In this document: positions 20,528 through 30,550 of the stretch, piece after piece
Layout: each line of letters opens with the position of its first letter
How positions within the stretch are numbered: the stretch's first letter is position 1
DNA from: an uncultured Alphaproteobacteria bacterium
GTDB lineage: Bacteria > Pseudomonadota > Alphaproteobacteria > Caulobacterales > Caulobacteraceae
Direction of reading: 5' to 3'
DNA: 34,754 nucleotides
NCBI GenBank assembly: GCA_903912465.1
Contig: CAIWHQ010000164.1
Location: forward strand, 1 to 34,754
Notes under the pieces: model-generated
The model's input: only the letters and a program-made list of their open reading frames with translations
Databases searched by the model: none
Told to the model about the DNA's origin: nothing
Made by a program: the position numbers and the translations under genes

Positions 20528-21310
20528 GTGAAGCCGCTCAAACCCGTTCCCCTCAGCGCCGACGAGGTCGCCCTTGTCCGCGCCATGGTCTTCCATGAGG
20601 ACGCCAGCGTCCTTGGCCTGAACAAGCCGGCCGGCCTGTCCAGCCAGGGCGGGCGGGGGCAGGTGATCACCCTGGATGAGATGCTCTGGGCCTTCGCCAA
20701 GCCCGGCAAGGCGCGGCCCCGGCTGATCCACCGCCTCGACCGGGACACCTCCGGGGTTATCCTTGCGGCTCGCACCCAGCCGGCGGCGAGCTTCCTGGGC
20801 AAGGCCATGATGGCCCGGAAGATCACCAAGACCTACCTGGCCCTCGTCGCGCCTGGGGCGCAGGGGGCGCCGGTCCCGCCGTCGGGACGGATCACGGACG
20901 CTCTTCGGCGCGTGGAGACCGGCCGCGAGGCCCGCATGCAGGTCTGTGCCGCGGACCATGTCGATGCAGAGACTGCGGAGACCCGGTACCGGACCCTTGC
21001 GACCACGGAGGGGGCGGCCCTGCTTGAGGTTTCGCCAATGACCGGCCGCATGCACCAGATCCGGATTCACCTGGCGTCGATCCAGCGCCCGATCGCCGGC
21101 GATGCGTGGTATGGAGGCGCACTGGTTTTGGGGGGTCTGCCTGCGCCGAGGCTGATGCTTCACGCCGCGACCCTGACCTTTCCGCACCCGGAGGGCGGAC
21201 ACATGACCCTTCGCGCGCCCCTTCCCGAAGATTTCGCCGGGCTCCTCTCAGGGCTGGGTCTCCAGGTTCCTGAGACAGGTCGGGATGCGTCCGCGGAGCG
21301 GCATCCATGA
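20528..21310 (+). CDS. RluA-family pseudouridine synthase (no S4 domain)
   Basis: LNKPAGLSSQGG...RLIHRLDRDTSGVILAART...KTYLALV...GRMHQIRIHLASIQRPIAGD. Confidence 0.94.
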   Translation: MKPLKPVPLSADEVALVRAMVFHEDASVLGLNKPAGLSSQGGRGQVITLDEMLWAFAKPGKARPRLIHRLDRDTSGVILAARTQPAASFLGKAMMARKITKTYLALVAPGAQGAPVPPSGRITDALRRVETGREARMQVCAADHVDAETAETRYRTLATTEGAALLEVSPMTGRMHQIRIHLASIQRPIAGDAWYGGALVLGGLPAPRLMLHAATLTFPHPEGGHMTLRAPLPEDFAGLLSGLGLQVPETGRDASAERHP

Positions 21311-21693
21311 CGGGCAACCTGCTGCTTGTCGCGGCGGGAGGCGGGGCGGGTGCCGTCCTGCGCTACCTCCTGTCCATCGCCTTCGGCAGGGGCCCCCTCG
21401 GCGCCTGGCCCTGGCCGACCTTCACCGCAAACATCGCCGGCGGCTTGGCGATGGGGCTGCTCGCAGGGTGGCTGTCCCTGCGAGGCGGCGCGGATGGCGA
21501 ACGTGTGCGCCTGTTCCTCGGTGTAGGTCTTCTCGGCGGGTTTACGACCTTCTCCGCCTTCTCCCTGGAGACCCTGATGATGGTCGAGCGGCGAGCCTGG
21601 GGTCCGGCGGCCCTTTATTCAGGCCTCTCCGTGGTGTTGGCCACCGGCGCTGTCTTCCTGGGCCTGGTGGGCATGCGCAGGTTCCTCGCATGA
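21307..21693 (+). CDS. crcB: Fluoride exporter CrcB/Fluc
   Basis: VAAGGGAGAVLRYLLS...WPTFTANIAGGLAMGLLAG...GLLGGFTTFSAFSLETLMM. Confidence 0.97.
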   Translation: MTGNLLLVAAGGGAGAVLRYLLSIAFGRGPLGAWPWPTFTANIAGGLAMGLLAGWLSLRGGADGERVRLFLGVGLLGGFTTFSAFSLETLMMVERRAWGPAALYSGLSVVLATGAVFLGLVGMRRFLA

Positions 21694-22691
21694 GGGAGGT
21701 CCGCACCCTGACCGTGGATCCGGGGGAGGGCGGTGTCCGGCTGGACCGCTGGTTCCGCCGGCGTTGGCCGCATCTGACGCAAGTCCAGATCCAGAAACTG
21801 ACCCGTTCGGGCCAGATCCGGGTCGGTGGCGCCCGGGTACGGCCCGAGACCCGCCTCGAAGCCGGGGACGAGGTCCGCGTGCCCCCGCTCCCGGACGCAC
21901 CCGCCGCCGATGCGCCCCGGCCGGCCCTGCCCTCCCGGGATGCCGCCTACGCCCGCAGCCTGGTCCTGCACGAGGACGATGAGGTCCTGGCCCTCAACAA
22001 GCCCGCAGGCCTCGCCGTCCAGGGTGGAACCAAGACCCGCAATCACGTCGACCGACTCCTGTCCGCCTGGGGGGAGGGGCTCGCCCGGCCCCGACTGGTG
22101 CATCGCCTGGACCGGGACACTTCCGGCGTCCTCCTGGCTGGCAAGACCCCCGCCGCTGCTGCCCGCCTCGCCGGCTCCTTTGCTCGGCGCCGGGCAGAGA
22201 AGACCTACTGGGCCCTGGTCCTCGGCCATCCGAGACCGCAGGACGGCATACTCAGCCTTCCCCTGGTGAAGAAGGGCGTAGGCGACCGGGAACTGGTCGT
22301 GCCTGCCGAGCCCAAGGACCCCCGGGCCGAGCCCGCCGAAACAGAGTTCACCCTGATCTCGAGGGCCGGGGACCGTGTGTCCTGGATGGCGCTGAGGCCC
22401 CACACGGGCCGGACCCACCAGCTGCGGGTCCATATGCTGGCCATGGGGCATCCCATCCTTGGCGATCCCAAATACAACACGCCGGAGTCCGTCGCCCTCT
22501 CCGGGGGGCTGGGCCTTCAGCTGCTCGCTCGCCGGCTCAGCCTGCCTCATCCGTCCGGCGGGCTCCTGGTCGTCGAGGCGCCGATCAGTCCCGAGATGAA
22601 GGCCGGCTTCACCCGCTTCGGGTTTGACGCCTCCGAGGCGGACCCCGAGCCCTTCCGGCGACCGGGCCGGGGCGCACGGCGGGGGAACTAA
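21690..22691 (+). CDS. rluC: RluC/RluA-family 23S rRNA pseudouridine synthase with N-terminal S4 domain
   Basis: S4-like VRLDRWFRRRWPHLTQVQIQKLTRSGQIRVGGARVRPETRLEAGDEV; catalytic HRLDRDTSGVLL; ATGA overlap with crcB. Confidence 0.92.
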   Translation: MREVRTLTVDPGEGGVRLDRWFRRRWPHLTQVQIQKLTRSGQIRVGGARVRPETRLEAGDEVRVPPLPDAPAADAPRPALPSRDAAYARSLVLHEDDEVLALNKPAGLAVQGGTKTRNHVDRLLSAWGEGLARPRLVHRLDRDTSGVLLAGKTPAAAARLAGSFARRRAEKTYWALVLGHPRPQDGILSLPLVKKGVGDRELVVPAEPKDPRAEPAETEFTLISRAGDRVSWMALRPHTGRTHQLRVHMLAMGHPILGDPKYNTPESVALSGGLGLQLLARRLSLPHPSGGLLVVEAPISPEMKAGFTRFGFDASEADPEPFRRPGRGARRGN

Positions 22692-22756
22692 TCCCTGCGG
22701 GTCTTGCGCGCGCCGGTGCGCAGGGCCATTCAGCCCATGACCTTGGAGACCTGCAC

Positions 22757-23506
22757 ATGGCGCAGAAAGGCTTCATCGAGCCGGGCGAGAAGCCCCGCCG
22801 CTTCTACGAGACCGTAGCGGTGGCGGAGGCTGCGGATGGCTGGCAGGTGCTGCTCGATGGGCGTCCGCCCCGTTCCTCTCGGGGCGCAGCGCTGAGGACG
22901 CCGACGCGGGACCTGGCCGAGCTGGCCGCGGCCGAGTGGGAGGCGCAGGTCCAGCATGTGGATCTTGCCGCCATGCATGCAACCCGCCTGGTCTTTACGG
23001 CGCTGGAGGCCATACCCGCCGCCCGGGAGTCCGTCGCCGACCAGATCGTTCGTTATGCCGGAAACGATCTACTCTGCTATCCGGCGGAGAGTCCCTCCGG
23101 GCTCTGCGCCCGGCAGGCAGCGGCCTGGGGACCCGTTCTGGCCCGCGCCCGCGATGAGTTGGGTGTCGCCCTTGAGCCCTCCGGGGGAATCCTTCACCGG
23201 GACCAGCCGGGCCACGCCCTGGAAGCGGTCAGGCGACATGCCCTGTCTGCAGATGACTTCACCCTGTCGGGGCTGGCCTTCGGCGCACCCCTGTTCGGCT
23301 CTGCAGTCCTGACCCTGGGTCTGTGGCGAGGCTGGTTCGGGGGGGAGGAGGCCTATGCCCTCTCCCGGCTCGACGAGGCCTGGCAGGAGGAACAGTGGGG
23401 GATCGACGAGGAGGCCGCCGAGCGCACGACCCGGCTACAGGCCGAGGCCCGCATGCTGGGGGCCTGGTTCCGGGGGCTTGGCAACCCTCCGGTCTCCCCG
23501 GCTTGA
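22757..23506 (+). CDS. ATP12-family F1-ATPase assembly chaperone
   Basis: KPRRFYETVAVAEAADGWQVLLDGRPPRSSRGAALRTPTRDLAELAAAEWEAQ...DLLCYPAESPSGLCARQAAAWGPVL. Confidence 0.92.
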   Translation: MAQKGFIEPGEKPRRFYETVAVAEAADGWQVLLDGRPPRSSRGAALRTPTRDLAELAAAEWEAQVQHVDLAAMHATRLVFTALEAIPAARESVADQIVRYAGNDLLCYPAESPSGLCARQAAAWGPVLARARDELGVALEPSGGILHRDQPGHALEAVRRHALSADDFTLSGLAFGAPLFGSAVLTLGLWRGWFGGEEAYALSRLDEAWQEEQWGIDEEAAERTTRLQAEARMLGAWFRGLGNPPVSPA

Positions 23507-23573
23507 CCTTGCGCCCCGGCTCGGCTGCGACTAGGGCTTTGCCTCTGTCGTCATTGCGTCACGGGGTTCTGCA

Positions 23574-25106
23574 GTGAAGGAAATCCTTGAGGAACTCGAG
23601 CGTCGGCGCTCGGAAGCGCGGGCCGGCGGCGGCGGTCGCCGCATTGACGCCCAGCACGCCAAGGGCAAGCTGACGGCGCGGGAGCGCCTGGACCTGCTCC
23701 TCGACGAGGGCTCCTTCGAGGAGTTCGACATGTTCGTCGAACACCGTGCCGTCGACTTCGGCATGGCCGAGCAGAGGGTCGCCGGCGACGGGGTTGTCAC
23801 CGGCTGGGGTACCATCAATGGCCGGGTGGTCTTTGTCTTCTCCAAGGACTTCACGGTGTTCGGTGGCTCGCTGTCCAATGCCCACGCCCGCAAGATCGTC
23901 AAGGTCCAGGAACAGGCCCTGAAGGTCGGCGCGCCCATCATTGGCCTCTTCGACGCTGGCGGTGCCCGCATCCAGGAGGGTGTCGACGGCCTGGCGGGAT
24001 ACGCTGACATCTTCCTGCAGAACACCCTGGCCTCGGGGGTGATCCCGCAGATCAGCGTCATCATGGGTCCTTGCGCCGGTGGAGACGTCTACTCGCCGGC
24101 CATCACCGACTTCATCTTCATGGTGAAGGACACCAGCTACATGTACGTCACCGGTCCGGACGTCGTCCGCACGGTGACCCATGAGGAGGTCACTCACGAG
24201 GAACTCGGCGGCTATCGTGTCCATGCCCTGAAGTCCGGGGTGGCAGACGGGGCCTTCGAGAACGATCTTGAGGCGCTGACCCAGGTCCGCCGACTGGTGG
24301 ACTTCCTACCCCTGTCCAACCGGGAGAAGCCGCCGGTCCGGGAGTGCCAGGACAGCCCCGAACGGATCGAGCCCTCCCTGGATACCCTCATCCCGGCCAA
24401 TCCCAACAAGCCCTATGACATGAAGGAACTGATCCTGAAGGTCGTGGACGAGGCAGATTTCTTCGAGATCTCGCCAGACTACGCCAAGAACATCGTCTGC
24501 GGGTTTGCCCGGATCGAGGGCGCGACCGTGGGCGTAGTGGCCAACCAGCCCCAGGTGCTGGCGGGCGTGCTCGACATCGACTCTTCACGCAAGGCTGCGC
24601 GCTTCGTGCGTTTCTGCGACGCCTTTGATATCCCCCTGGTCACCCTGGTCGACGTGCCGGGCTTCATGCCCGGCACCAAGCAGGAGCAGGGCGGCCTGAT
24701 CCGCCACGGGGCCAAGCTGCTCTTCGCCTATGCTGAGGCCACCGTACCCAAGGTCACGCTCATCACCCGCAAGGCCTATGGCGGGGCCTACGACGTGATG
24801 AGCTCAAAGCACATCCGGGGTGACGTCAACTACGCCTGGCCGTCCGCCGAGATCGCGGTGATGGGGTCCAAGGGCGCGGTGGAGATCATCTTCGGTTCCG
24901 AGATTGGCGACCCCGGCGCCATCGCCGCCCGGGAGGCTGAGTATAAGGCCCGCTTCGCGAATCCCTTCGTGGCGGCCTCCCGCGGCTATATTGATGATGT
25001 TATCTCGCCGCACTCCACGCGCCTGCGCATCGCCCGGTCTCTACGCAACCTCAAGGGCAAGGTCCTGGCCAACCCCTGGAAGAAGCACGACAACATTCCC
25101 CTCTGA
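23574..25106 (+). CDS. pccB: Propionyl-CoA carboxylase beta subunit (carboxyltransferase)
   Basis: Carboxyltransferase domain: [99 protein letters not shown]. Confidence 0.95.
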   Translation: MKEILEELERRRSEARAGGGGRRIDAQHAKGKLTARERLDLLLDEGSFEEFDMFVEHRAVDFGMAEQRVAGDGVVTGWGTINGRVVFVFSKDFTVFGGSLSNAHARKIVKVQEQALKVGAPIIGLFDAGGARIQEGVDGLAGYADIFLQNTLASGVIPQISVIMGPCAGGDVYSPAITDFIFMVKDTSYMYVTGPDVVRTVTHEEVTHEELGGYRVHALKSGVADGAFENDLEALTQVRRLVDFLPLSNREKPPVRECQDSPERIEPSLDTLIPANPNKPYDMKELILKVVDEADFFEISPDYAKNIVCGFARIEGATVGVVANQPQVLAGVLDIDSSRKAARFVRFCDAFDIPLVTLVDVPGFMPGTKQEQGGLIRHGAKLLFAYAEATVPKVTLITRKAYGGAYDVMSSKHIRGDVNYAWPSAEIAVMGSKGAVEIIFGSEIGDPGAIAAREAEYKARFANPFVAASRGYIDDVISPHSTRLRIARSLRNLKGKVLANPWKKHDNIPL

Positions 25107-25141
25107 GTCGCCTTTCGGGCGGGGGTACCATGAGGTCCTGA

Positions 25142-25621
25142 GTGCATAATCTCGCCGCCCAGCTGATGCTCTCCACAGTGCTGGTGTCGGCGACGGTGGT
25201 CATGCACCTGATCGGCCTTGGGATACTGCGACGGCTCGTGCGTCTTCACCTCGAGCGCTTTCTCCTCTTCGTGCACCTGGACCGGATGCTCGTTCCGATG
25301 GGCGTGGTCCTGGGACTGTTCGTGGTGCACGGGGCGGAAATCTGGCTCTACGCCCTGACCTACGAGGCCATGGGCCTGACGGACACCCTGGAGGACGCCC
25401 TCTTCATTTCAACCAGCTCCTACTCCACCATCGGCGAAGCCGCGGGCCTGATGCCCGCGAACTGGCGGCTCGTGGGCGTCCTGGAAGGCGTGAACGGCAT
25501 GCTACTGATCGGCTGGTCCACGGCCTTCCTCTTCCAGTTGCTGGACCACATCATGAGCGATGACGAGGAGGTAAAGGCCCAGAAAGGCGCCATCGCCCGC
25601 CGTCGGCGCGCGAAGAAATAG
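25142..25621 (+). CDS. Two-TM ion-channel-like (Ion_trans_2-like) membrane protein with degenerate selectivity filter
   Basis: TM segments around a pore-helix-like DALFISTSSYSTIGEAAGLMPANWRLVGVLEGVNGMLLIGWSTAFLFQLL; GTG start. Confidence 0.7.
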   Translation: MHNLAAQLMLSTVLVSATVVMHLIGLGILRRLVRLHLERFLLFVHLDRMLVPMGVVLGLFVVHGAEIWLYALTYEAMGLTDTLEDALFISTSSYSTIGEAAGLMPANWRLVGVLEGVNGMLLIGWSTAFLFQLLDHIMSDDEEVKAQKGAIARRRRAKK

Positions 25622-25633
25622 CGCTGGGGGACC

Positions 25634-26122
25634 TCAGGTCCCTAAGGTCGTCATATCGTCGCCCCGCTGAAGCGGGTCTCGCAGCGCCTGGGTGACCGGC
25701 GTGAACTCGAGTGAGATTGAATTGATGCAGTACCTGAGGCGGGTCGGCGGCGGTCCGTCCGGGAAGACATGCCCCTGGTGGCTGTCGCAACGGGCACAGC
25801 GGGTCTCGATCCGGAGCATGCCGTAGCTGGTGTCGCGCACCTCGATGACGTGGGCGGGATGGATGGGTTCCCAGAAGCTGGGCCAGCCTGTGCCACTCTC
25901 GAACTTGGTCCTGGCCTGGAACAGGGGCAGGGCGCAGAGCCGGCAGCAATAGACCCCGTCGGCCTTGTTGTTTAGAAGGCCTCCGCAGAACGGTGCCTCG
26001 GTGCCGTGTCGAAGCAGGACCTCGGCCTCTTCTCTCGTGAGGCTGGACTCAAGGCGCTTGCGTTCCGCTACGTCGGGTGGCGTGAGGTCAAAACGAGACG
26101 GAGGGGTTGCGGGCGTGTTCAT
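25634..26122 (-). CDS. msrB: Peptide-methionine (R)-S-oxide reductase MsrB
   Basis: EAPFCGGLLNNKADGVYCCRLCALPLFQARTKFESGTGWPSFWEPI...RYCINSISLEF (catalytic Cys context). Confidence 0.96.
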   Translation of the reverse strand: MNTPATPPSRFDLTPPDVAERKRLESSLTREEAEVLLRHGTEAPFCGGLLNNKADGVYCCRLCALPLFQARTKFESGTGWPSFWEPIHPAHVIEVRDTSYGMLRIETRCARCDSHQGHVFPDGPPPTRLRYCINSISLEFTPVTQALRDPLQRGDDMTTLGT

Positions 26123-26201
26123 GCCGGCAATCTAGTGGCTTGGCGTCCCGGGTGGAAGCACCCGATGCGCGGGTCCGCTGGCACTGTTCAAGGGGCGCTT
26201 G

Positions 26202-28184
26202 ATGTTCAGGAAAATCCTCATTGCCAACCGCGGCGAGATTGCCGTGCGGATCATCAGGACCTGTCAGAGGCTGGGGATCTCCACCGTGGTGGTCTATTCC
26301 GAGGCCGATGCCGATTCCATGGCCGTGGAGATGGCAGACGAGAGCGTCCTCATCGGCCCGGCTCCGGCCTCGGCCAGCTATCTGGTGGCCGACAAGATCG
26401 TCGAGGCCTGCCGGGCGACGGGCGCCGAGGCGGTCCATCCCGGCTTCGGCTTCCTTTCCGAGAACGCGGGCTTCGCCCAGCGCCTGGCGGACGAAGGGAT
26501 CGTCTTCATTGGTCCGAATCCCCATGCCATCCAGGCCATGGGCGACAAGATCGAGTCCAAGAAGTTCGCCGCCCGCGCCAATGTCTCGGTCGTACCCGGC
26601 CATGTTGGCGAGATCGAGGATACCGCCCACGCCATCCGCATCGCCGAGGACATCAGCTATCCGGTGATGATCAAGGCCTCTGCAGGCGGCGGCGGCAAGG
26701 GCATTCGCGTCGCCTGGAACCGCCAGGACGTCGAGGAGGGCTTTCCCGCCGTCCGCGCCGAGGCCAAGGCCAGCTTCGGTGACGACCGTATCTTCATCGA
26801 GAAGTTCATCGAGAGCCCCCGGCACATCGAGATCCAGGTCCTGGGCGACAAGCACGGCAACGTCATCCATCTCTTCGAGCGCGAGTGCTCCATCCAGCGC
26901 CGGAACCAGAAGGTGATCGAAGAGGCCCCTTCGCCCCTACTGGACGCGGAGACCCGGGCGGCCATGGGGGCCCAGGCCGTCGCCTTGGCCAAGGCGGTCA
27001 ACTACGACAGCGCCGGCACAGTGGAGTTCGTCGCCGGCCAGGACCGCAGCTTCTACTTCCTGGAGATGAACACCCGCCTCCAGGTGGAGCATCCGGTCAC
27101 CGAGCTCATCACCGGGGTGGACCTGGTCGAGCAGATGATCCGCTCGGCCTGGGGCGAGAAACTGGCCTTCCGCCAGGAAGACCTGTCCATCAAGGGCTGG
27201 GCCATGGAGTGCCGGATCTACGCAGAAGATCCCTATCGAGGCTTCCTGCCGTCCATTGGCCGCCTTGTCCGCTATAGCCCTCCTGTTGAGGGCGAGGTCG
27301 GGGGCGGCGCCATCGTCCGCAATGACGCCGGCGTCCGCGAGGGTGACGAGATCTCAATGTACTACGACCCCATGATCTCCAAGCTGTCGACCTGGGGACC
27401 GGACCGCATCGCGGCCATCGACGCCATGGGGCGGGCGCTGGAGAATTTCCACATTGAAGGCCTGGGGCAGAACATCCCCTTCCTGGCCGCCGTCATGGAC
27501 CAGGGGCGCTTCCGCTCCGGGGAGCTGTCGACCTCCTACATCAAGGACGAATTCCCGGAGGGCTTCCAGGGAACCGCGCCTGACGACTTCCAGAAGGACC
27601 TCATGACCGCCGTGGCCTGCGCCATGCACCGGGCCATCGCCGGGCGCGCAGCGGGGGGCCGGCTGCGGGACGACTGGGTCGTGATCGGTGCGGGCGAGCA
27701 CCGGCCGGTTCTCATCCAGACCACGAACGATGGCCTGAAGGTCGATATCCTGGACGAGGGGCGGGCCCTCAGCCTTGGTCAGTCCGACTGGCGGCCCGGC
27801 CTGCCGGTATTCCGGGGCGTCGTAGATGGCAGGGCTTTCGCCTGCGCGGTCCAGCCCGCGGCGGAGGGCTACGTCATCCGCCATCGCGCGGCGACCCGCC
27901 GGATCCTGGTGCTTTCGCCGCGCTCGGCGCAGCTCCACGACATGCTTCCTCCCAAGAAGGCGGCAGATACGTCCAAGCTGGTGATCTCGCCCATGCCCGG
28001 CCTCGTGGTCTCCCTGGACGTCGAGGCCGGCCAGTCGGTCCGGTCGGGCGAGCAGGTGGCGATCATCGAGGCCATGAAGATGCAGAACATCATCCGGGCG
28101 GAGCGGGACGGGGTGGTCAAGGCCGTCCTGGTGGCCTCCGGAGCGTCTGTCGCCGCCGACGAGGTGCTGATCGAGTTCGGGTGA
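26202..28184 (+). CDS. pccA: Propionyl-/acyl-CoA carboxylase biotin carboxylase + biotin carrier (alpha) subunit
   Basis: MFRKILIANRGEIAVRIIRTCQRLGI, ATP-grasp SAGGGGKGIRVAW, ERECSIQRRNQKVIEEAPSP, C-terminal biotinylation motif EAMKMQN. Confidence 0.95.
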   Translation: MFRKILIANRGEIAVRIIRTCQRLGISTVVVYSEADADSMAVEMADESVLIGPAPASASYLVADKIVEACRATGAEAVHPGFGFLSENAGFAQRLADEGIVFIGPNPHAIQAMGDKIESKKFAARANVSVVPGHVGEIEDTAHAIRIAEDISYPVMIKASAGGGGKGIRVAWNRQDVEEGFPAVRAEAKASFGDDRIFIEKFIESPRHIEIQVLGDKHGNVIHLFERECSIQRRNQKVIEEAPSPLLDAETRAAMGAQAVALAKAVNYDSAGTVEFVAGQDRSFYFLEMNTRLQVEHPVTELITGVDLVEQMIRSAWGEKLAFRQEDLSIKGWAMECRIYAEDPYRGFLPSIGRLVRYSPPVEGEVGGGAIVRNDAGVREGDEISMYYDPMISKLSTWGPDRIAAIDAMGRALENFHIEGLGQNIPFLAAVMDQGRFRSGELSTSYIKDEFPEGFQGTAPDDFQKDLMTAVACAMHRAIAGRAAGGRLRDDWVVIGAGEHRPVLIQTTNDGLKVDILDEGRALSLGQSDWRPGLPVFRGVVDGRAFACAVQPAAEGYVIRHRAATRRILVLSPRSAQLHDMLPPKKAADTSKLVISPMPGLVVSLDVEAGQSVRSGEQVAIIEAMKMQNIIRAERDGVVKAVLVASGASVAADEVLIEFG

Positions 28185-28214
28185 CGCGCTCTCCAGCCCC
28201 ATGGAGATGAAGCC

Positions 28215-28967
28215 GTGAGCCTATCTGCGATACTTGCCCTGCTGGCGGCGGCCTTCGCCACCGCCCTACTCTCCGGCGTTTTCGGAATGGCCGGGGGACT
28301 GGTCCTGATGGGGGTGCTGGCCCTCATCCTGCCCGTCCAGGCCGCCTTCGTGACCCACGGCGTTCTGCAACTGGCCGCCAACGGCTGGCGGGCCCTGATC
28401 CAGCGCAGCCACATCCGGTGGGCCGTGGTCGGCGGGTATGGCCTCGGCGCGGCAGCAGCTTCGCTCCTGGTCCTCGTCCTTGCGTTCTCGCCGTCCAGGC
28501 CCTTGCTCTTCCTGTGCCTGGGGCTGACGCCCTTCCTCACCTGGTTGCCCGGGGATCGCCTGCGACTGGACGCCGCCCGCCCGGCCCACGCGGTACTGGC
28601 CGGCCTCTCCGTCACGGGCCTCAACCTGACGGCGGGCGTCGCCGGCCCCCTGCTGGACATCTTTTTTGTCCGGACAGACATGTCGCGCCACGCCGTGGTC
28701 GCTACCAAGGCGGCGACGCAGGTGTTGGCTCACCTCGCCAAGACGCTGGTCTATGGCGTCGGCCTGATCCGCCTGGGCGGGGAGGGGATGCCGCCGGCCT
28801 GGATCCTCGCCCTGGCCCTTCCGCTATCCTTCGCTGGAACCGCGATCGGCGGGCGGATCCTCGACCGGATGACCGACTCCGGCTTCCGGCGCTGGACGCG
28901 CTGGATCGTCACCGGCATCGGGATTGTCTACCTGGTCCAGGCGGCGAGGCTGCTGCTCGCCGCCTGA
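28215..28967 (+). CDS. TSUP-family (TauE/SafE-like) membrane exporter
   Basis: Multi-TM protein SGVFGMAGGLVLMGVLALILP..., second repeat TGLNLTAGVAGPLLDIFFVRTDMSRHAVVATKAATQVLAHLAK. Confidence 0.85.
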   Translation: MSLSAILALLAAAFATALLSGVFGMAGGLVLMGVLALILPVQAAFVTHGVLQLAANGWRALIQRSHIRWAVVGGYGLGAAAASLLVLVLAFSPSRPLLFLCLGLTPFLTWLPGDRLRLDAARPAHAVLAGLSVTGLNLTAGVAGPLLDIFFVRTDMSRHAVVATKAATQVLAHLAKTLVYGVGLIRLGGEGMPPAWILALALPLSFAGTAIGGRILDRMTDSGFRRWTRWIVTGIGIVYLVQAARLLLAA

Positions 28968-28979
28968 GGACGCAGAGGG

Positions 28980-30278
28980 TCAGGCCAGGGCCGCCGAAAT
29001 GGCCTGGTCGAGGTCGGCGAGGATGTCGTCGACGTGCTCGATGCCGATCGACAGGCGCACATATCCCGCCGAGACTCCGGTGGTTGCCTGCTCCTCGGCG
29101 GACAGCTGGGAGTGGGTCGTAGAGGCCGGGTGGATCGCCAGGCTCCGGGCATCGCCGATGTTGGCGACGTGATAGAGCAGCTTCAGGCTGTCGATGAAGC
29201 GCCGGCCGGTCTCGAGGCCGCCCTCCAGCTCAAACCCGACCAGGCCACCATAGCCGCCCTTCATGACGCGATCGGCCCGAGCCCGGGCCTCTCCGGTCTG
29301 CTGAGACGGGTGGATCACCCGCGAGACGCCCTTTCGTCCCTTCAGCCACGCAGCCACCGCGGTGGCGTTGGCGCAGTGGCGCTCCATTCGCAAGGCCAGG
29401 GTTTCGACGCCCTGGAGGATCTGGAAGGCGTTGAAGGGCGACAGGGCTGCGCCCAGGTCGCGCAGGAGGATGACCCGGGCCCGCAGGATGTAGGCGATGG
29501 GGCCGAGGGGCTTCACGGCCTGGGTCCAGACGGCGCCATGGTAGGAGGCGTCGGGGGTATTCAGCAGGGGCTGGCGCTCGGGCCGGCTCTCCCAGTCGAA
29601 CTTCCCGGAGTCCACGATCAGGCCGCCGATGGAGGTGCCATGCCCACCCAGGTACTTGGTGGCGGAATAGACGACGATGGCCGCGCCGTGATCGAAGGGC
29701 CGCACCAGAAGGGGCGCTGCGGTATTGTCCATGATCAGGGGAATGCCGAACTCCCGCCCGATGGCGGCGACCTCGGTGATGGGGAAGACCTCGAGCTTGG
29801 GGTTGGGCAGGGTCTCGGCGTAGTAGGCGCGGGTCCGGTCGTCGGTGGCCCGGCGGAAGTTCTCCGGGTCTGCAGGATCCACGAACCGGACCTCGATGCC
29901 CTGGTCCTTCAGGGTGTTGGCGAAGAGGTTCCAGGTGCCGCCGTAGAGGGCGGTGGAGGACACCACATTGTCGCCCGCCCGGGCGAGGTTCTGAATGGCG
30001 TAGGCCGAGGCTGCCTGGCCTGAAGCCACCGCCAGCGCGCCCACGCCGCCTTCCAGGGCCGTGATGCGCTGCTCCAGCACATCCGTCGTGGGATTCATGA
30101 TCCGCGTGTAGATGTTGCCCAACTCCTGGAGGGCGAACAGCGAGGCCGCATGGCCGGTGTCGCGGAACTGATAGGAAGTGGTCTGGTGGATCGGAACCGC
30201 CACCGAGCCCGTGGTCGGGTCCGCCCGCCAGCCGGCATGAAGGACAAGGGTTTCCGGGCGCTGGGGCGTATCGGACAT
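28980..30278 (-). CDS. metY: O-acetylhomoserine aminocarboxypropyltransferase / Cys-Met metabolism PLP enzyme
   Basis: PETLVLHAGWRADPTTGSVAVPIHQTTSYQF..., PLP Lys context VVYSATKYLGGHGTSIGGLIVD. Confidence 0.95.
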   Translation of the reverse strand: MSDTPQRPETLVLHAGWRADPTTGSVAVPIHQTTSYQFRDTGHAASLFALQELGNIYTRIMNPTTDVLEQRITALEGGVGALAVASGQAASAYAIQNLARAGDNVVSSTALYGGTWNLFANTLKDQGIEVRFVDPADPENFRRATDDRTRAYYAETLPNPKLEVFPITEVAAIGREFGIPLIMDNTAAPLLVRPFDHGAAIVVYSATKYLGGHGTSIGGLIVDSGKFDWESRPERQPLLNTPDASYHGAVWTQAVKPLGPIAYILRARVILLRDLGAALSPFNAFQILQGVETLALRMERHCANATAVAAWLKGRKGVSRVIHPSQQTGEARARADRVMKGGYGGLVGFELEGGLETGRRFIDSLKLLYHVANIGDARSLAIHPASTTHSQLSAEEQATTGVSAGYVRLSIGIEHVDDILADLDQAISAALA

Positions 30279-30474
30279 TGGGGTCTCCCGGGATTACGGC
30301 GCGAGGATGCTCAGGCGTCCTAACAGGGGAGGACGGGGGGTCAAGCCGAGCGTCGCTCGCTGAGGTCCCAGATATTCTGTCAGCCGGAGGCTCACGGCAC
30401 CTTCCCAGGAGCCGATACCCGTCGGTCATTTCGAGGAGATCCACGCTTCCGGCGCCGGCGTTTCGGCGGGAGGA

Positions 30475-30550
<76 letters not shown>

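Noticed and set aside
29034-30023. 329-aa plus-strand ORF antisense to metY
   Set aside because: metY is clear on the minus strand; this translation is Gly/Asp/Val-rich noise.
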